From assembly GCF_963517015.1 (NCBI RefSeq), contig NZ_CAUQDV010000001.1, positions 1,432,001-1,496,000 on the forward strand: DNA of 64,000 nt. Direction: 5' to 3'. Origin of the DNA: an uncultured Devosia sp. (GTDB lineage Bacteria > Pseudomonadota > Alphaproteobacteria > Rhizobiales > Devosiaceae). The notes beneath the pieces are model-generated. The model did no database searches. It saw only the letters and a list, made by a program, of their open reading frames with translations, and was not told the DNA's origin. Shown here one piece after another: positions 22,947-31,173 of the stretch; positions within the stretch are counted from its first letter, which is position 1; each line of letters opens with the position of its first letter. The position numbers and the translations under genes were made by a program.

Positions 22947-23879
22947 TCAGTCAAACAGGCTCGAGACGCTCTGTTCGCTGGCGGTGCGGGCGATGGCCTC
23001 GCCGATCAGCGGGGCGATGTTCATGCGGCGGATATTGTGGGCGGCCTTGATCGCAGGGGTTTCCTCGATCGAATCCGTGACCACCAGTTCCTTGAGCTTG
23101 CTGGCGGCGATGCGTTCGGCAGCGCCTTCCGACAATACGCCATGGGTGATGAAGGCGGAGACTTCTTTGGCACCGGCCTTGAGCAGGGCCTCGGCCGCGT
23201 TGACCAGCGTGCCGCCGCTATCGACGATATCGTCGATCAGGATGCAGGAGCGGCCCGAGACGTCGCCGATGATGTTCATCACTTCCGAGACGCCGGCGCG
23301 CGGGCGGCGCTTGTCGACGATGGCCAGGTCGGTGCCCAGACGCTGCGCAACGGCGCGGGCGCGGGCCACGCCGCCCACGTCAGGCGAGACGATGGTGGTG
23401 TTGTCGAGCTTGTAATTGTCCAGGATGTCGCGCGTGATGATTGGCGCGGCATAGAGGTTGTCGGTCGGGATATCAAAAAAGCCCTGGATCTGGGCAGCGT
23501 GCAGGTCGAGCGTGATGACGCGGTTGACGCCGGCTTCGGTGATCAGGTTGGAAACCAGCTTGGCCGAAATCGGGGTGCGGCCGGTGGCGCGACGATCCTG
23601 GCGGGCATAGCCGAAATAGGGTAGCACGGCGGTGATGCGGCGGGCCGAAGAGCGGCGCAAAGCATCGGTCAGGATCAGCAATTCCATCAGATTATCGTTG
23701 GCGGGAAAGCTGGTCGACTGGAGAATGAACACATCCTCGCCGCGGACGTTTTCGTGGATCTCGACGTAAACTTCCTTATCGGCGAAGCGCTTGACCGTGC
23801 AATCGGTCAAGGGAAGTTCGAGGTAGCTGGCCACTGCCTGGGCAAGAGCCCGGTTGGAATTGCCGGTCACCAGCTTCAT
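22947..23879 (-). CDS. prs: Ribose-phosphate pyrophosphokinase
   Basis: 310 residues, class I PRPP synthase making 5-phosphoribosyl diphosphate from ribose 5-phosphate and ATP. The PRPP-binding signature is at about 213-228 (GRSCILIDDIVDSGGT), the ATP-binding flexible loop RRATGRTPISAKL near 94, and the family FADKEVYVEIHENVRGEDVF block near 31. AGGAT precedes the ATG. It stands alone, ending at repeat R2 copy B. Its product feeds apt, carried 11 kb away, among other pathways. Confidence 0.96.
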   Translation of the reverse strand: MKLVTGNSNRALAQAVASYLELPLTDCTVKRFADKEVYVEIHENVRGEDVFILQSTSFPANDNLMELLILTDALRRSSARRITAVLPYFGYARQDRRATGRTPISAKLVSNLITEAGVNRVITLDLHAAQIQGFFDIPTDNLYAAPIITRDILDNYKLDNTTIVSPDVGGVARARAVAQRLGTDLAIVDKRRPRAGVSEVMNIIGDVSGRSCILIDDIVDSGGTLVNAAEALLKAGAKEVSAFITHGVLSEGAAERIAASKLKELVVTDSIEETPAIKAAHNIRRMNIAPLIGEAIARTASEQSVSSLFD

Positions 23880-24004
23880 GGGCGCGATCCTGTCTCAACG
23901 GGCCCGGGGGAGGGGACCCTTCAGTTTCGCGGCACCTTTAGCGAGTCATTGGGGGACTCGCAACGCAACATTTGTATGACGCCAACAATTAGGTGAACGA
24001 GGCC

Positions 24005-24769
24005 TCAAGCCAGTCCGATAACCGCGACCTGACGCCCAGTTCTCGTGCCCTGATGGGTCGCATAGCGGTGGGAGAAGAACCGTTCCGGATCGGCATAGGT
24101 ACAGGCGTTGCGGGCATCTATTTCCGTCAGACCGCTGCGCATGGCGTCGTTGTGGAGGAAGCGCGACAGGTCGAAATGCTCGCGGCCACCTTCGGGGGTG
24201 AAAAATGCACTCTGGGCATCGGCATTCATGCCCACGGCCTCGCGCATGAAGTCAGGACCAACCTCGTAATTGCCGCCGCTGATGGTAGGGCCGATATCCA
24301 TGGCAATGCGGCGGCGCTGGGCGCCCAGCGCTTCCATGGCGCGCAGGGTGTTTTCTACGATGCCCGTCACAGCGCCCTTCCAGCCGGCATGGGCGGCGCC
24401 GATGACGCCGGCATGCGGGTCGACAAACAGCAGCGGCGCGCAATCGGCGGTCAGAATGCCCAGCAGCACATCGGCGCGCCGCGTCACCAGGCCATCGGCT
24501 TCCACGGTGGCGTCGGGCAGGGCGCCGGCCTCGACCGTCACCACACGGTTAGAATGGACTTGCTTGAGGATCACCAGCGGACCGCCGCCCATGACGTCAC
24601 CGATCAGGTTGCGGTTGGCGGTCACATTTTCGGGCAGGTCACCAACCGAAAAGGAGGTGTTGAGGCTCGATTGCTCACCAGCAGAAACGCCGCCGCGCCG
24701 GCCAAAGAAGCCATGGCGAACCACATCGGTGTCGCGAAAGCGTTCCGATTGCAGATAGGGGATGTCCAT
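24005..24769 (-). CDS. pgeF: Peptidoglycan editing factor PgeF (multicopper-oxidase-like DUF152)
   Basis: 254 residues. The zinc/metal-binding pattern LKQVHSNRVV (near 78), GILTADCAPLLF (near 122) and GAAHAGWKGAVTGIVENTLR (near 137) is characteristic of the YfiH/PgeF family, which corrects mis-incorporated serine in muropeptides in E. coli; homologues also show purine nucleoside phosphorylase-like activity. The ATG overlaps the stop of the preceding methyltransferase gene (TGATG), completing a lgt-midA-pgeF operon that is standard in alphaproteobacteria. Confidence 0.9.
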   Translation of the reverse strand: MDIPYLQSERFRDTDVVRHGFFGRRGGVSAGEQSSLNTSFSVGDLPENVTANRNLIGDVMGGGPLVILKQVHSNRVVTVEAGALPDATVEADGLVTRRADVLLGILTADCAPLLFVDPHAGVIGAAHAGWKGAVTGIVENTLRAMEALGAQRRRIAMDIGPTISGGNYEVGPDFMREAVGMNADAQSAFFTPEGGREHFDLSRFLHNDAMRSGLTEIDARNACTYADPERFFSHRYATHQGTRTGRQVAVIGLA

Positions 24770-25851
24770 CAGGCAAAACCTGCAGGCTCGAGACCGGGGC
24801 TGGCGGCGCAGAAGACCTTGAACAGCTGTCCCATCTGGCCAGCTTCGACCAGCCGCGCCTTGGCGCTGGCCACGTCGCTGGCCGAGCGGGGATTGGCAAG
24901 GCTCAATTGGCTGGCACGGTCATTGATGCCCATGCGGGTCAGCCACTCGCCCTGCGTCGCCAGAGGTTGCACGGCGAGACCGGCCTGGGCGGCCAGATTG
25001 CCGAGGGCCTCGAAATCGACATGGGCGGAAAGGTCGGTCTCGCCGGGCGCATCCAGCACGTCGGCATATTTATGGGCGCGCACGCCCTGGAGGGTCTCGC
25101 CGGTCTGGGTACGGCCATAGCCGTAGTCGACGGCAAGGATGGCGCCGCCCTGGGTGGACACCAGATGGGCCAGGCGCTTCATGACCTCGCCGCTGGCAAG
25201 CCCGATTTCAAAGACAGCATTGGTTTCGGCGCTGGCAATGGCTCCAGGCATGGCGCTGGCGGGAATGGGTGTCGGGCTGAGGCCAAAGCTGCGCTTGCCA
25301 TCGCTCAAGCCGACCATGCGCTCATGCCAGCCATCGGGCATGCGGACAAACTGGCGGATCGGCAGGGCGTCGAAGAATTCGTTGGAGACGACGATCAGTG
25401 GCCCGGGTCCGACCTTTTCGAAGCTGTTGATCCAGCGCGCGCCATAGGCTTCGAGGCGGGCATTCTGTTCGGCGATCAGGTCGGGGTTGGTTTCGAACAG
25501 GCAGAGATCGAGCGCGTCGCGAAACCCTTCGGCGCGACAGGCGACGCGCAGGATATCGGCCATCAGCGTGCCGCGGCCGGGGCCGAGCTCAAGCAGGCTG
25601 AACTCCTTGGGGCTGCCCATCTGCTGCCAGAGGTTGACGACGAAAAAGCCCATCAGCTCGCCAAACATCTGGCTGATTTCCGGCGCGGTGACGAAATCGC
25701 CCTTGGTGCCGAGCGGGTCTGCGGCCTTGTAATAGCCCTTGGACGGGTGGGTCAGGCAAAGGCCCATATAGGAGGCGATCGACATCGGCCCGCTGGTGCG
25801 GATCTGCATATCGATCAGTTCGGGGAGGGTGGGGTTGATGGTCTGGGTCAT
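24769..25851 (-). CDS. SAM-dependent methyltransferase, MidA/NDUFAF7 family
   Basis: 360 residues of the DUF185 (MidA) family. LLELGPGRGTLMADILRVAC near 86 is the SAM-binding loop; the N-terminal YMGLCLTHPSKGYYKAADPLG block and VVSNEFFDALPIRQFVRM near 154 are family hallmarks. The eukaryotic relative methylates an Arg of complex I subunit NDUFS2; the bacterial target is unproven. Overlaps lgt upstream (ATGA) and pgeF downstream (TGATG), so the three are one translationally coupled operon. Confidence 0.9.
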   Translation of the reverse strand: MTQTINPTLPELIDMQIRTSGPMSIASYMGLCLTHPSKGYYKAADPLGTKGDFVTAPEISQMFGELMGFFVVNLWQQMGSPKEFSLLELGPGRGTLMADILRVACRAEGFRDALDLCLFETNPDLIAEQNARLEAYGARWINSFEKVGPGPLIVVSNEFFDALPIRQFVRMPDGWHERMVGLSDGKRSFGLSPTPIPASAMPGAIASAETNAVFEIGLASGEVMKRLAHLVSTQGGAILAVDYGYGRTQTGETLQGVRAHKYADVLDAPGETDLSAHVDFEALGNLAAQAGLAVQPLATQGEWLTRMGINDRASQLSLANPRSASDVASAKARLVEAGQMGQLFKVFCAASPGLEPAGFA

Positions 25852-26687
25852 GCCGGCGCCCGCAATGCGCTCTGCTTGCGCGTCAGCGACCAGATGACCA
25901 GACCGATGCCGCCGACGACGAGTGGGACTGACAGCACCATGCCCTGGGTGATCCAGGTGGTGCCATAGAGATAGCCTAGCTGCACGTCGGGCAGGCGGAA
26001 GAATTCGACGAAGATGCGGGAGAGGCCGTAGCCAATGCCGAAGATGCCCGCGACCATGCCCGGCCGGCGCAGGGCATAAAAGACATGGGTGAAGATGCGG
26101 ATGACAACAAACAGCAGCAGGCCCTCAAGCGCGGCCTCATAGAGCTGGCTGGGGTGGCGCGGCAGGCCGAGGTCGTCGGTCGGGAAGATCACTGCCCAGG
26201 GCAGGTTGGTGGGGCTGCCATAGAGTTCGGCATTGCGGAAGTTGGCGAGGCGGACGAGGAAAATGCCGATGGTCGAGACCGAGGCGATCAGGTCGAGCCC
26301 GCTCAGCCAATTGCCATTGCCTTTGACACGGGTGAACCAGATGACCGCGATCATCAGGCCCAGCATGCCGCCGTGGTAGCTCATGCCGCCGTCGAGCGTG
26401 TTGAGCATTTCGAGCGGATTGGCCAGGTACATGGGCAGATTATAAAAGAGGATATAGCCGACACGGCCGCCCACGACGATGGAGAGCATGGTCCAGAAGG
26501 CGAAGTCCCAAATGTCCTTGGCAGCGAAGGGCGGGCTGCCCTGATGCCAGAGGCGGGTGTTGTTGAGCAGCAGATAGCCATAGGCCGCGCCCAGCCCGAC
26601 GCCGAAGAGATAGCCCAGCGCATACCAACGCACGGCGAAGGGACCGATGGGGAAGGCGATGGGATCGAAGAATTCGGGTGGGAACAA
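25848..26687 (-). CDS. lgt: Prolipoprotein diacylglyceryl transferase
   Basis: 279 residues with seven or so membrane helices. Key blocks: GGRVGYILFYN near 75, DGGMSYHGGMLG near 100 (catalytic His), VRLANFRNAELYG near 143 (family GRxxNFxNxELxG with Gly to Ala at one place), and RHPSQLYEAALEGL. It transfers diacylglycerol to the lipobox Cys of prolipoproteins. Both in-frame starts are TTG; the one at 26687 has AGGAG six bases upstream and gives the typical short MFPPEFFDPIAF N-terminus, so I prefer it to 26705. Confidence 0.93.
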   Translation of the reverse strand: MFPPEFFDPIAFPIGPFAVRWYALGYLFGVGLGAAYGYLLLNNTRLWHQGSPPFAAKDIWDFAFWTMLSIVVGGRVGYILFYNLPMYLANPLEMLNTLDGGMSYHGGMLGLMIAVIWFTRVKGNGNWLSGLDLIASVSTIGIFLVRLANFRNAELYGSPTNLPWAVIFPTDDLGLPRHPSQLYEAALEGLLLFVVIRIFTHVFYALRRPGMVAGIFGIGYGLSRIFVEFFRLPDVQLGYLYGTTWITQGMVLSVPLVVGGIGLVIWSLTRKQSALRAPA

Positions 26688-26798
26688 AAGCGGCTCCTGC
26701 GGCAATCGGCCGGACCATTGCCGCTTCGGCCTCTCTGGTCAAGTCGGCTGGCATGACCTAGATAGGGGAGCAAGCAAGCCGAACCAAGAGAGTATGCG

Positions 26799-27047
26799 AT
26801 GAGCCAGAGCAACAGGATCTTCGACGATCTGGGTCGTTTGATGAATGAAGCCGCCGGCGTGGCCGATGGCGTGCGCCGCGAGGTTGAGACCGTCGTCAAG
26901 TCGCAGGCGCAGCGCATCGTGGTCGACATGGACCTGGTCAAGCGCGAAGACTTCGACGCGCTGCGCGAACTGGTGCAGGTCCAGGGCGAGGAAATCGACG
27001 CCCTGCGCAAGGAGCTCGCCGCGCTCAAGGGCGGCAAGGCCAGCTAA
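26799..27047 (+). CDS. ubiK: Ubiquinone biosynthesis accessory factor UbiK
   Basis: 82 residues, BMFP/YqiC family: MSQSNRIFDDLGRLMNEAAG start, amphipathic N-terminal half, then a coiled coil (residues 45-76, VKREDFDALRELVQVQGEEI). The protein assists the Ubi complex and binds lipid. Divergent from lgt, a neighbourhood seen in many alphaproteobacteria. GAGAG lies 9 bases before the ATG. Confidence 0.88.
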   Translation: MSQSNRIFDDLGRLMNEAAGVADGVRREVETVVKSQAQRIVVDMDLVKREDFDALRELVQVQGEEIDALRKELAALKGGKAS

Positions 27048-27152
27048 GGCCTCCCGCCCACCATCTTCCATATCGAAATGAAGCATCGCGTTTCGCGCGG
27101 TGTTTTTGTGCGCCTGATTGGCGCTACTGAACCGCACGCCGTCGCAGGCGGT

Positions 27153-27161
27153 TTATCCACA
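27153..27161 (+). promoter_or_regulatory. Consensus DnaA box
   Basis: TTATCCACA exactly matches the high-affinity E. coli-type box. A single perfect 9-mer can occur by chance in 64 kb, so its meaning rests on the neighbouring CtrA-type site. Confidence 0.4.
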
Positions 27162-27266
27162 GACCTACACCTGAGTTTGCCGATTGCATCGTTGCCGGGC
27201 AGAGCCCCGGCCTGCGGGCGTGATGCTCCGATGTGGCACGTTTTCACGCGTTGAATGACGCCGATG

Positions 27267-27281
27267 TTAACAGTCCGTTAA
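27267..27281 (+). promoter_or_regulatory. CtrA-type binding site
   Basis: TTAA-CAGTCCG-TTAA followed by CC, an exact match to the alphaproteobacterial CtrA full site TTAA-N7-TTAA(C). It lies 174 bases before the YbjN start codon. Function is inferred. Confidence 0.5.
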
Positions 27282-27454
27282 CCGAATGGCGCCCATCGTC
27301 ATCCACAAGAGAATGCCGTCCTCGGCCCGCGTCGTGTCCCCTGAATCAGTGCGGACATGTAGGGTCAAATCATCAGGACGATTCGTAAGCCCTTGTGCGT
27401 GCGGCCAGTTTCCTGCGTATCCAAATATCAGCCGGTTAACGGACGGATCCGTCT

Positions 27455-27955
27455 ATGTCTCTTTTGCTTGCCGAGCCCGATCGCAATGTCCACCCGGTGG
27501 ACATTATCGAGCATATCGCTTCGATAAACGACTGGAACTTCGAGCGTCAGGACGCCGACGAGATTTCCATATCCGTGCGCGGCGGCTGGAGCGACTACCA
27601 TGTCTCCTTCAACTGGATGGAAGACCTGGAAAGCCTGCATATCGCCTGTGCTTTCGACCTCAAGGTTCCTGAAGGCCGGCGCCATGAAATCAAGCAGCTG
27701 ATCTCGCTGATCAATGAGCAGCTGTGGATCGGCCACTTCGATATCTGGAACAAGGAAGGCGTGGTGCTGTTCCGCAATTCGCACCTTCTCACGGGCGGTG
27801 CGGACGTGTCGCCGCAGCAATGCGAGGCGCTGTTGCGCTCGGCCACCGATAGTTGCGACCTTTACTACCAGGCCTTCCAGTTCGTGGTTTGGGCCGGCAA
27901 GACCGCGGCCGATGCATTGAGCCACGTCATGTTCGAGACGGTCGGCGAGGCATGA
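27455..27955 (+). CDS. YbjN domain-containing protein
   Basis: 166 residues with the YbjN fold: HPVDIIEHIASINDWNFERQ at the start, a central beta core (ISISVRGGWSDYHVSFNWME), and a helical C-terminus. E. coli YbjN is a stress/motility-linked protein of unknown mechanism; the alphaproteobacterial members look like type III secretion chaperone-fold proteins. Its stop overlaps the proC start codon (ATGA), so the two are translationally coupled. A CtrA-type site upstream suggests cell-cycle control, unproven. Confidence 0.85.
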   Translation: MSLLLAEPDRNVHPVDIIEHIASINDWNFERQDADEISISVRGGWSDYHVSFNWMEDLESLHIACAFDLKVPEGRRHEIKQLISLINEQLWIGHFDIWNKEGVVLFRNSHLLTGGADVSPQQCEALLRSATDSCDLYYQAFQFVVWAGKTAADALSHVMFETVGEA

Positions 27956-28776
27956 GCATTTCCCTGCGCGATGTCGGCCCCGTCATGCTGGTCGGCGTGG
28001 GCAATATGGGTCTCGCCATGGCCAGGGGCTGGGTCGATGCCGGCCTGCCGCCAAGCAACCTGATCCTCATCGCGCCGCGACCCAGCGCGGCTGCGCAGGC
28101 ATTTGCTGACGAGAACGGCATTGCCATTCACCCCGAGGCCAGCGGGCTGCAGCCCAATATCATCGTCTTGGCGGTCAAGCCGAAGATGATCGAGAGCGTT
28201 GCTGAAAGCCTGGCGCCGGTCATCGGCCCCCATACGGTAGGTGTTTCCGTCGCGGCAGGGATTGGTCTGGACCGGCTTGTGCGCGCCTTTGGCACCGGCA
28301 AGGTTGTTCGCTCGATGCCCAATACGCCGACGCAGGTGGGCAAGGGTGTGACGGGTGCCGTTTCCGGCCCCGACGTGACCGGTGAAGATCGCGCCAAGGT
28401 CGAGGCCTTGCTGGCCGCTGGCGGCATTGTGCCATGGTTTGACGACGAAGCCGCGATCGACGTCGTGACGGCCGTGTCAGGCTCCGGCCCGGCTTATGTG
28501 TTCCACATGGTCGAGGCGCTGGCTGCGGCCGCGCGGGCACAGGGAATGGACGCCGTCATGGCCGACAGGCTAGCGCGGCAAACCATTGTGGGTGCCGCGG
28601 CCTTGATGGAGGCTGACCCGGCCAGCGCGACAGTGCTCCGCCAGAATGTGACCTCGCCCAATGGCACGACAGCCGCGGGCCTTTCCGTCCTGATGGGCGA
28701 GAATGGGCTGAGCGATCTGATGACGCGTACCGTTCAGGCTGCCAGGGACCGTGCCGAGGAAATGGGGCGCGACTAA
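27952..28776 (+). CDS. proC: Pyrroline-5-carboxylate reductase
   Basis: 274 residues. The Rossmann start MLVGVGNMGLAMARGWVDAG (about 12-31) binds NAD(P)H; MPNTPTQVGKG near 124 and the C-terminal signature VTSPNGTTAAGL near 239 are the ProC motifs. It makes proline from pyrroline-5-carboxylate in the last step of proline synthesis. Coupled to the YbjN gene by an ATGA overlap and convergent with the next gene, overlapping it by four bases. Confidence 0.95.
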   Translation: MSISLRDVGPVMLVGVGNMGLAMARGWVDAGLPPSNLILIAPRPSAAAQAFADENGIAIHPEASGLQPNIIVLAVKPKMIESVAESLAPVIGPHTVGVSVAAGIGLDRLVRAFGTGKVVRSMPNTPTQVGKGVTGAVSGPDVTGEDRAKVEALLAAGGIVPWFDDEAAIDVVTAVSGSGPAYVFHMVEALAAAARAQGMDAVMADRLARQTIVGAAALMEADPASATVLRQNVTSPNGTTAAGLSVLMGENGLSDLMTRTVQAARDRAEEMGRD

Positions 28777-29288
28777 TGCCTCGGCCGGCTGCGGCGGTCG
28801 CGCAGGTCCAGCAGGTGATCACGAATGGACTGGATCCATTCCAGCATATCCGTATCGCCAGCGCGATGCAGGGCCTCCTCGGTGCCATCCAGTGCCAGAT
28901 GGGCCTGCAATATATCCGTATCGCTGGATAGCCGCGCGTCCTTGGCGAGATAGACCAGAGCCAGATTTGCCCGGGCCGATGCCCAGCCTCTTGCGGCTTC
29001 GGTGGGGTTGTAGTGCTGCAGAGCGTCAATCAGCAGCAGGCGCGCCCGGTCCAGATGGTTGAGCGCCAAGGTCATATCGGTATCAGGGCGACGGGCCAGA
29101 ACAGTCAGGGCGGCGGCGAGATTGGTCTGTGTTTCGAGATGAACCGGCTGGGGCAGGTCCGCCTTGAGCAGTGCGTCCAGCAGCTTGGTGGCGCCGGAAT
29201 AGTCATCCTGCTCCACCAGGGATCTGGCATCGGTGAGCTGGGCTGCGGTGGCTTCGTCCAGGGTGATGTCTTCGGTTGCCGAATTCAT
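28773..29288 (-). CDS. Hypothetical protein, helical TPR-like
   Basis: 171 residues, predicted all-helical with TPR-like pairs: DARSLVEQDDYSGATKLLDA near 21, ETQTNLAAALTVLARRPDTD near 51 and ARGWASARANLALVYLAKDA near 98. No signal peptide or catalytic motif. Probably a protein-interaction scaffold; no family is recognised with confidence. It is monocistronic and convergent with proC. No clear ribosome site precedes the ATG. Confidence 0.65.
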   Translation of the reverse strand: MNSATEDITLDEATAAQLTDARSLVEQDDYSGATKLLDALLKADLPQPVHLETQTNLAAALTVLARRPDTDMTLALNHLDRARLLLIDALQHYNPTEAARGWASARANLALVYLAKDARLSSDTDILQAHLALDGTEEALHRAGDTDMLEWIQSIRDHLLDLRDRRSRPRH

Positions 29289-29400
29289 AGTTGTTTAACC
29301 ATCTATATTCGGCGCTCGGGCCAATATGGATTGCATAACTGTGGATTTTGCCAATCGCAACAGCATTTGCACTGACGAATGCTTGGTGCTGGTCGAAACA

Positions 29401-29435
29401 ATAAAGGGCGCATCCCCTCCAAGCGGATGCGCCCT
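29401..29435 (-). terminator. Intrinsic terminator of the cold-shock gene
   Basis: 11-bp stem AGGGCGCATCC (29405-29415)/GGATGCGCCCT (29425-29435), 9-base loop; on the minus strand it is followed by TTTAT. It lies 26 bases past the csp stop. Confidence 0.85.
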
Positions 29436-29460
29436 CTGATCGTCGTGCAGTCTATGTGGT

Positions 29461-29670
29461 TCAGGCGCCGGTCAGATTGTCGGCGGCGGACTTGCCGGTC
29501 CGCTTGTCCTTGACGATCTCGTAGTTGACCTTCTGGCCTTCATCGAGACCATTCAGACCCGAACGCTGAACGGCAGAAATGTGGACGAAAACGTCCGCGC
29601 CGCCTTCGTCCGGCTGAATGAAGCCGTAGCCTTTTTGGCCGTTGAACCACTTTACAGTGCCAGTTGCCAT
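29461..29670 (-). CDS. Cold-shock protein (CspA family)
   Basis: 69 residues, single cold-shock domain. RNP1 KGYGFIQPD (about 13-21) and RNP2 DVFVHISAV (about 25-33) are intact, as expected for a single-stranded nucleic-acid chaperone. The open frame extends upstream, but MATGTVKWFNGQKGYGF is the family start and GAGGGA precedes it. A 436-base gene-free stretch upstream may include a long 5' leader, common for cold-regulated csp genes. A strong terminator follows. Confidence 0.93.
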   Translation of the reverse strand: MATGTVKWFNGQKGYGFIQPDEGGADVFVHISAVQRSGLNGLDEGQKVNYEIVKDKRTGKSAADNLTGA

Positions 29671-30106
29671 GATGCGCGTTCCCTCGTGCAGTCGCTGCTG
29701 TAGGCTGTCCCGACCCCAATTGGTCAAGACATGGTATTATCGAGTATCGGAAAGTGACGTCAGCAGGCGGCGAATGGAATTCGCAGGATCAGATCGGTCG
29801 GCCGCAATATTCGATCAGGTCAAGGTAGCCTGAAAATATGGTGCGTTCAATATCTGTTTACACATAGTAAACCGCTCGGCAAAATCATGGTTTTGCCAAG
29901 GGAAAGACTATTGCCGTCAAGTATTTGCACCAGACACTCGGTCTGACGCGATCGTGAAGGCGGGCAGGGAGTGCCGCGCCGAACAACCACAGCATAGCGC
30001 AAAAACCGTTGCTGGAAAGCTGCATCAAGGTCGCAGATGCGATCAAGCCTGCTTGACGACTTCTTGCTTTTCGCTGCGATTTGGCGCACATGCCGCGCGC
30101 CAGACA
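29671..30106. other. Intergenic region, promoter/leader only
   Basis: 436 bases between the divergent cold-shock and methyltransferase genes. The AT-richer part (about 29720-29900) likely carries the promoters and csp leader. I see no convincing small gene, tRNA or repeat. Confidence 0.45.
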
Positions 30107-31120
30107 ATGGGTCTGGTGACCTCCAGAGATCATACCGTCTTGACCAAGGCGTTTCATTCTTCCGGCGATGTGATCGCCGACCGTCGTGCAGGCTATGCCA
30201 AGATGCTCGCGGAGGGCGGCGACCATGCCGCTGCTGCCGAGTTGATGGTGCAGGCGCTCGAAATCACCCCCGAATGGACTGCAGGCTGGGACCTTTTGGG
30301 TCAGTATGCCGAAAAGGCGGGCGACATTGCCGGGGCGATCTCGGCCTGGCGGCATCTGGAAGCGCTCGATGATGACGGCGTGTTCGGCGCGGGGCTGAAG
30401 CTGGCTGCGCATGGCGCGGGTGTCGCGGGCGAGGGCACGGCGGTGAGCTATGTCGAGGCGCTGTTCGATCAATATGCGCCCAAGTTCGAGGCGGCGCTGG
30501 TCGACAAGCTCGGCTATCGCGTGCCCGACATGCTTGACGAGATGGTGCAGGCCGAAATGGCCAGGCTCGGTATCGCGGGGTTCTCCCGCGCGCTGGACCT
30601 GGGCTGCGGCACCGGGCTGATGGGCGAAAGGCTGCGCGGCAAGGCAAGCTATCTCGAAGGCATCGACGTGTCGGCGGCGATGATCGCCGAGACGGCACGC
30701 AAGGGCATTTACGACAGTCTGCACAAGGCGGAGCTCGTCGCTGCGTTGAATGCCCGCCGGGCCGATACCGACCTCGTGACGGCCGCAGACGTCTTCATCT
30801 ATTGCGGCGCCATCCAGCCGGTGCTGGCGGCCATGGTGCCGGCGATGCAGCCGGGCGGTCTCGCGGCCTTCTCCCTGGAAGCCCATGATGGGCCAGAGCC
30901 GCATTTCCTGCGACCCTCGCTGCGCTATGCCCATGGCATTGACGCGACGCGCGATGCGCTGCTGCTGGCAGGTCTCGAAATCCTGCGCTTCGAGACGGCG
31001 GTCCTGCGCTTCGATCGCGGGGCGCCGATCACCGGCATGCTGATCGTGGTGCGCAAGCCCATGCTGGAACTGTCGCCGGCCAATGATGGCCACAGCGATG
31101 GCGGTGACGTCGCCGCCTAG
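30107..31120 (+). CDS. TPR-containing class I methyltransferase (COG4976-like)
   Basis: 337 residues. An N-terminal TPR pair (about 15-95, YAKMLAEGGDHAAAAELMVQ and WDLLGQYAEKAGDIAGAISA) precedes a class I methyltransferase: RALDLGCGTGLMGERLRGKA near 160 binds SAM. VEALFDQYAPKFEAALVDKL links the two, matching predicted TPR-methyltransferases of COG4976. Substrate unknown. The frame extends upstream without protein character; the ATG at 30107 is the first plausible start, a GTG nine bases later is possible. Confidence 0.82.
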   Translation: MGLVTSRDHTVLTKAFHSSGDVIADRRAGYAKMLAEGGDHAAAAELMVQALEITPEWTAGWDLLGQYAEKAGDIAGAISAWRHLEALDDDGVFGAGLKLAAHGAGVAGEGTAVSYVEALFDQYAPKFEAALVDKLGYRVPDMLDEMVQAEMARLGIAGFSRALDLGCGTGLMGERLRGKASYLEGIDVSAAMIAETARKGIYDSLHKAELVAALNARRADTDLVTAADVFIYCGAIQPVLAAMVPAMQPGGLAAFSLEAHDGPEPHFLRPSLRYAHGIDATRDALLLAGLEILRFETAVLRFDRGAPITGMLIVVRKPMLELSPANDGHSDGGDVAA

Positions 31121-31173
31121 CATCCCGGCAAGGCGGATGGCACAAGGGGTGACCCGATCCACCGAGTCCCGCC

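Larger units (their letters stand above)
27048..27454 (+). other. Intergenic region with CtrA-type and DnaA-box sites
   Basis: 407 bases between ubiK and the YbjN gene with no convincing open frame. It holds a consensus DnaA box TTATCCACA (27153-27161), a near match TCATCCACA (27299-27307), and a TTAA-N7-TTAA CtrA pattern (27267-27281). The YbjN promoter is presumably here. Confidence 0.55.

Noticed and set aside
27048..27454. Replication origin
   Set aside because: One perfect and one imperfect DnaA box and one CtrA site are too few; no AT-rich unwinding region, and dnaA, parA or hemE are not adjacent.
29885..31162. 425-codon open frame opposite the TPR-methyltransferase gene
   Set aside because: The opposite strand carries clear methyltransferase and TPR motifs; this frame has none.
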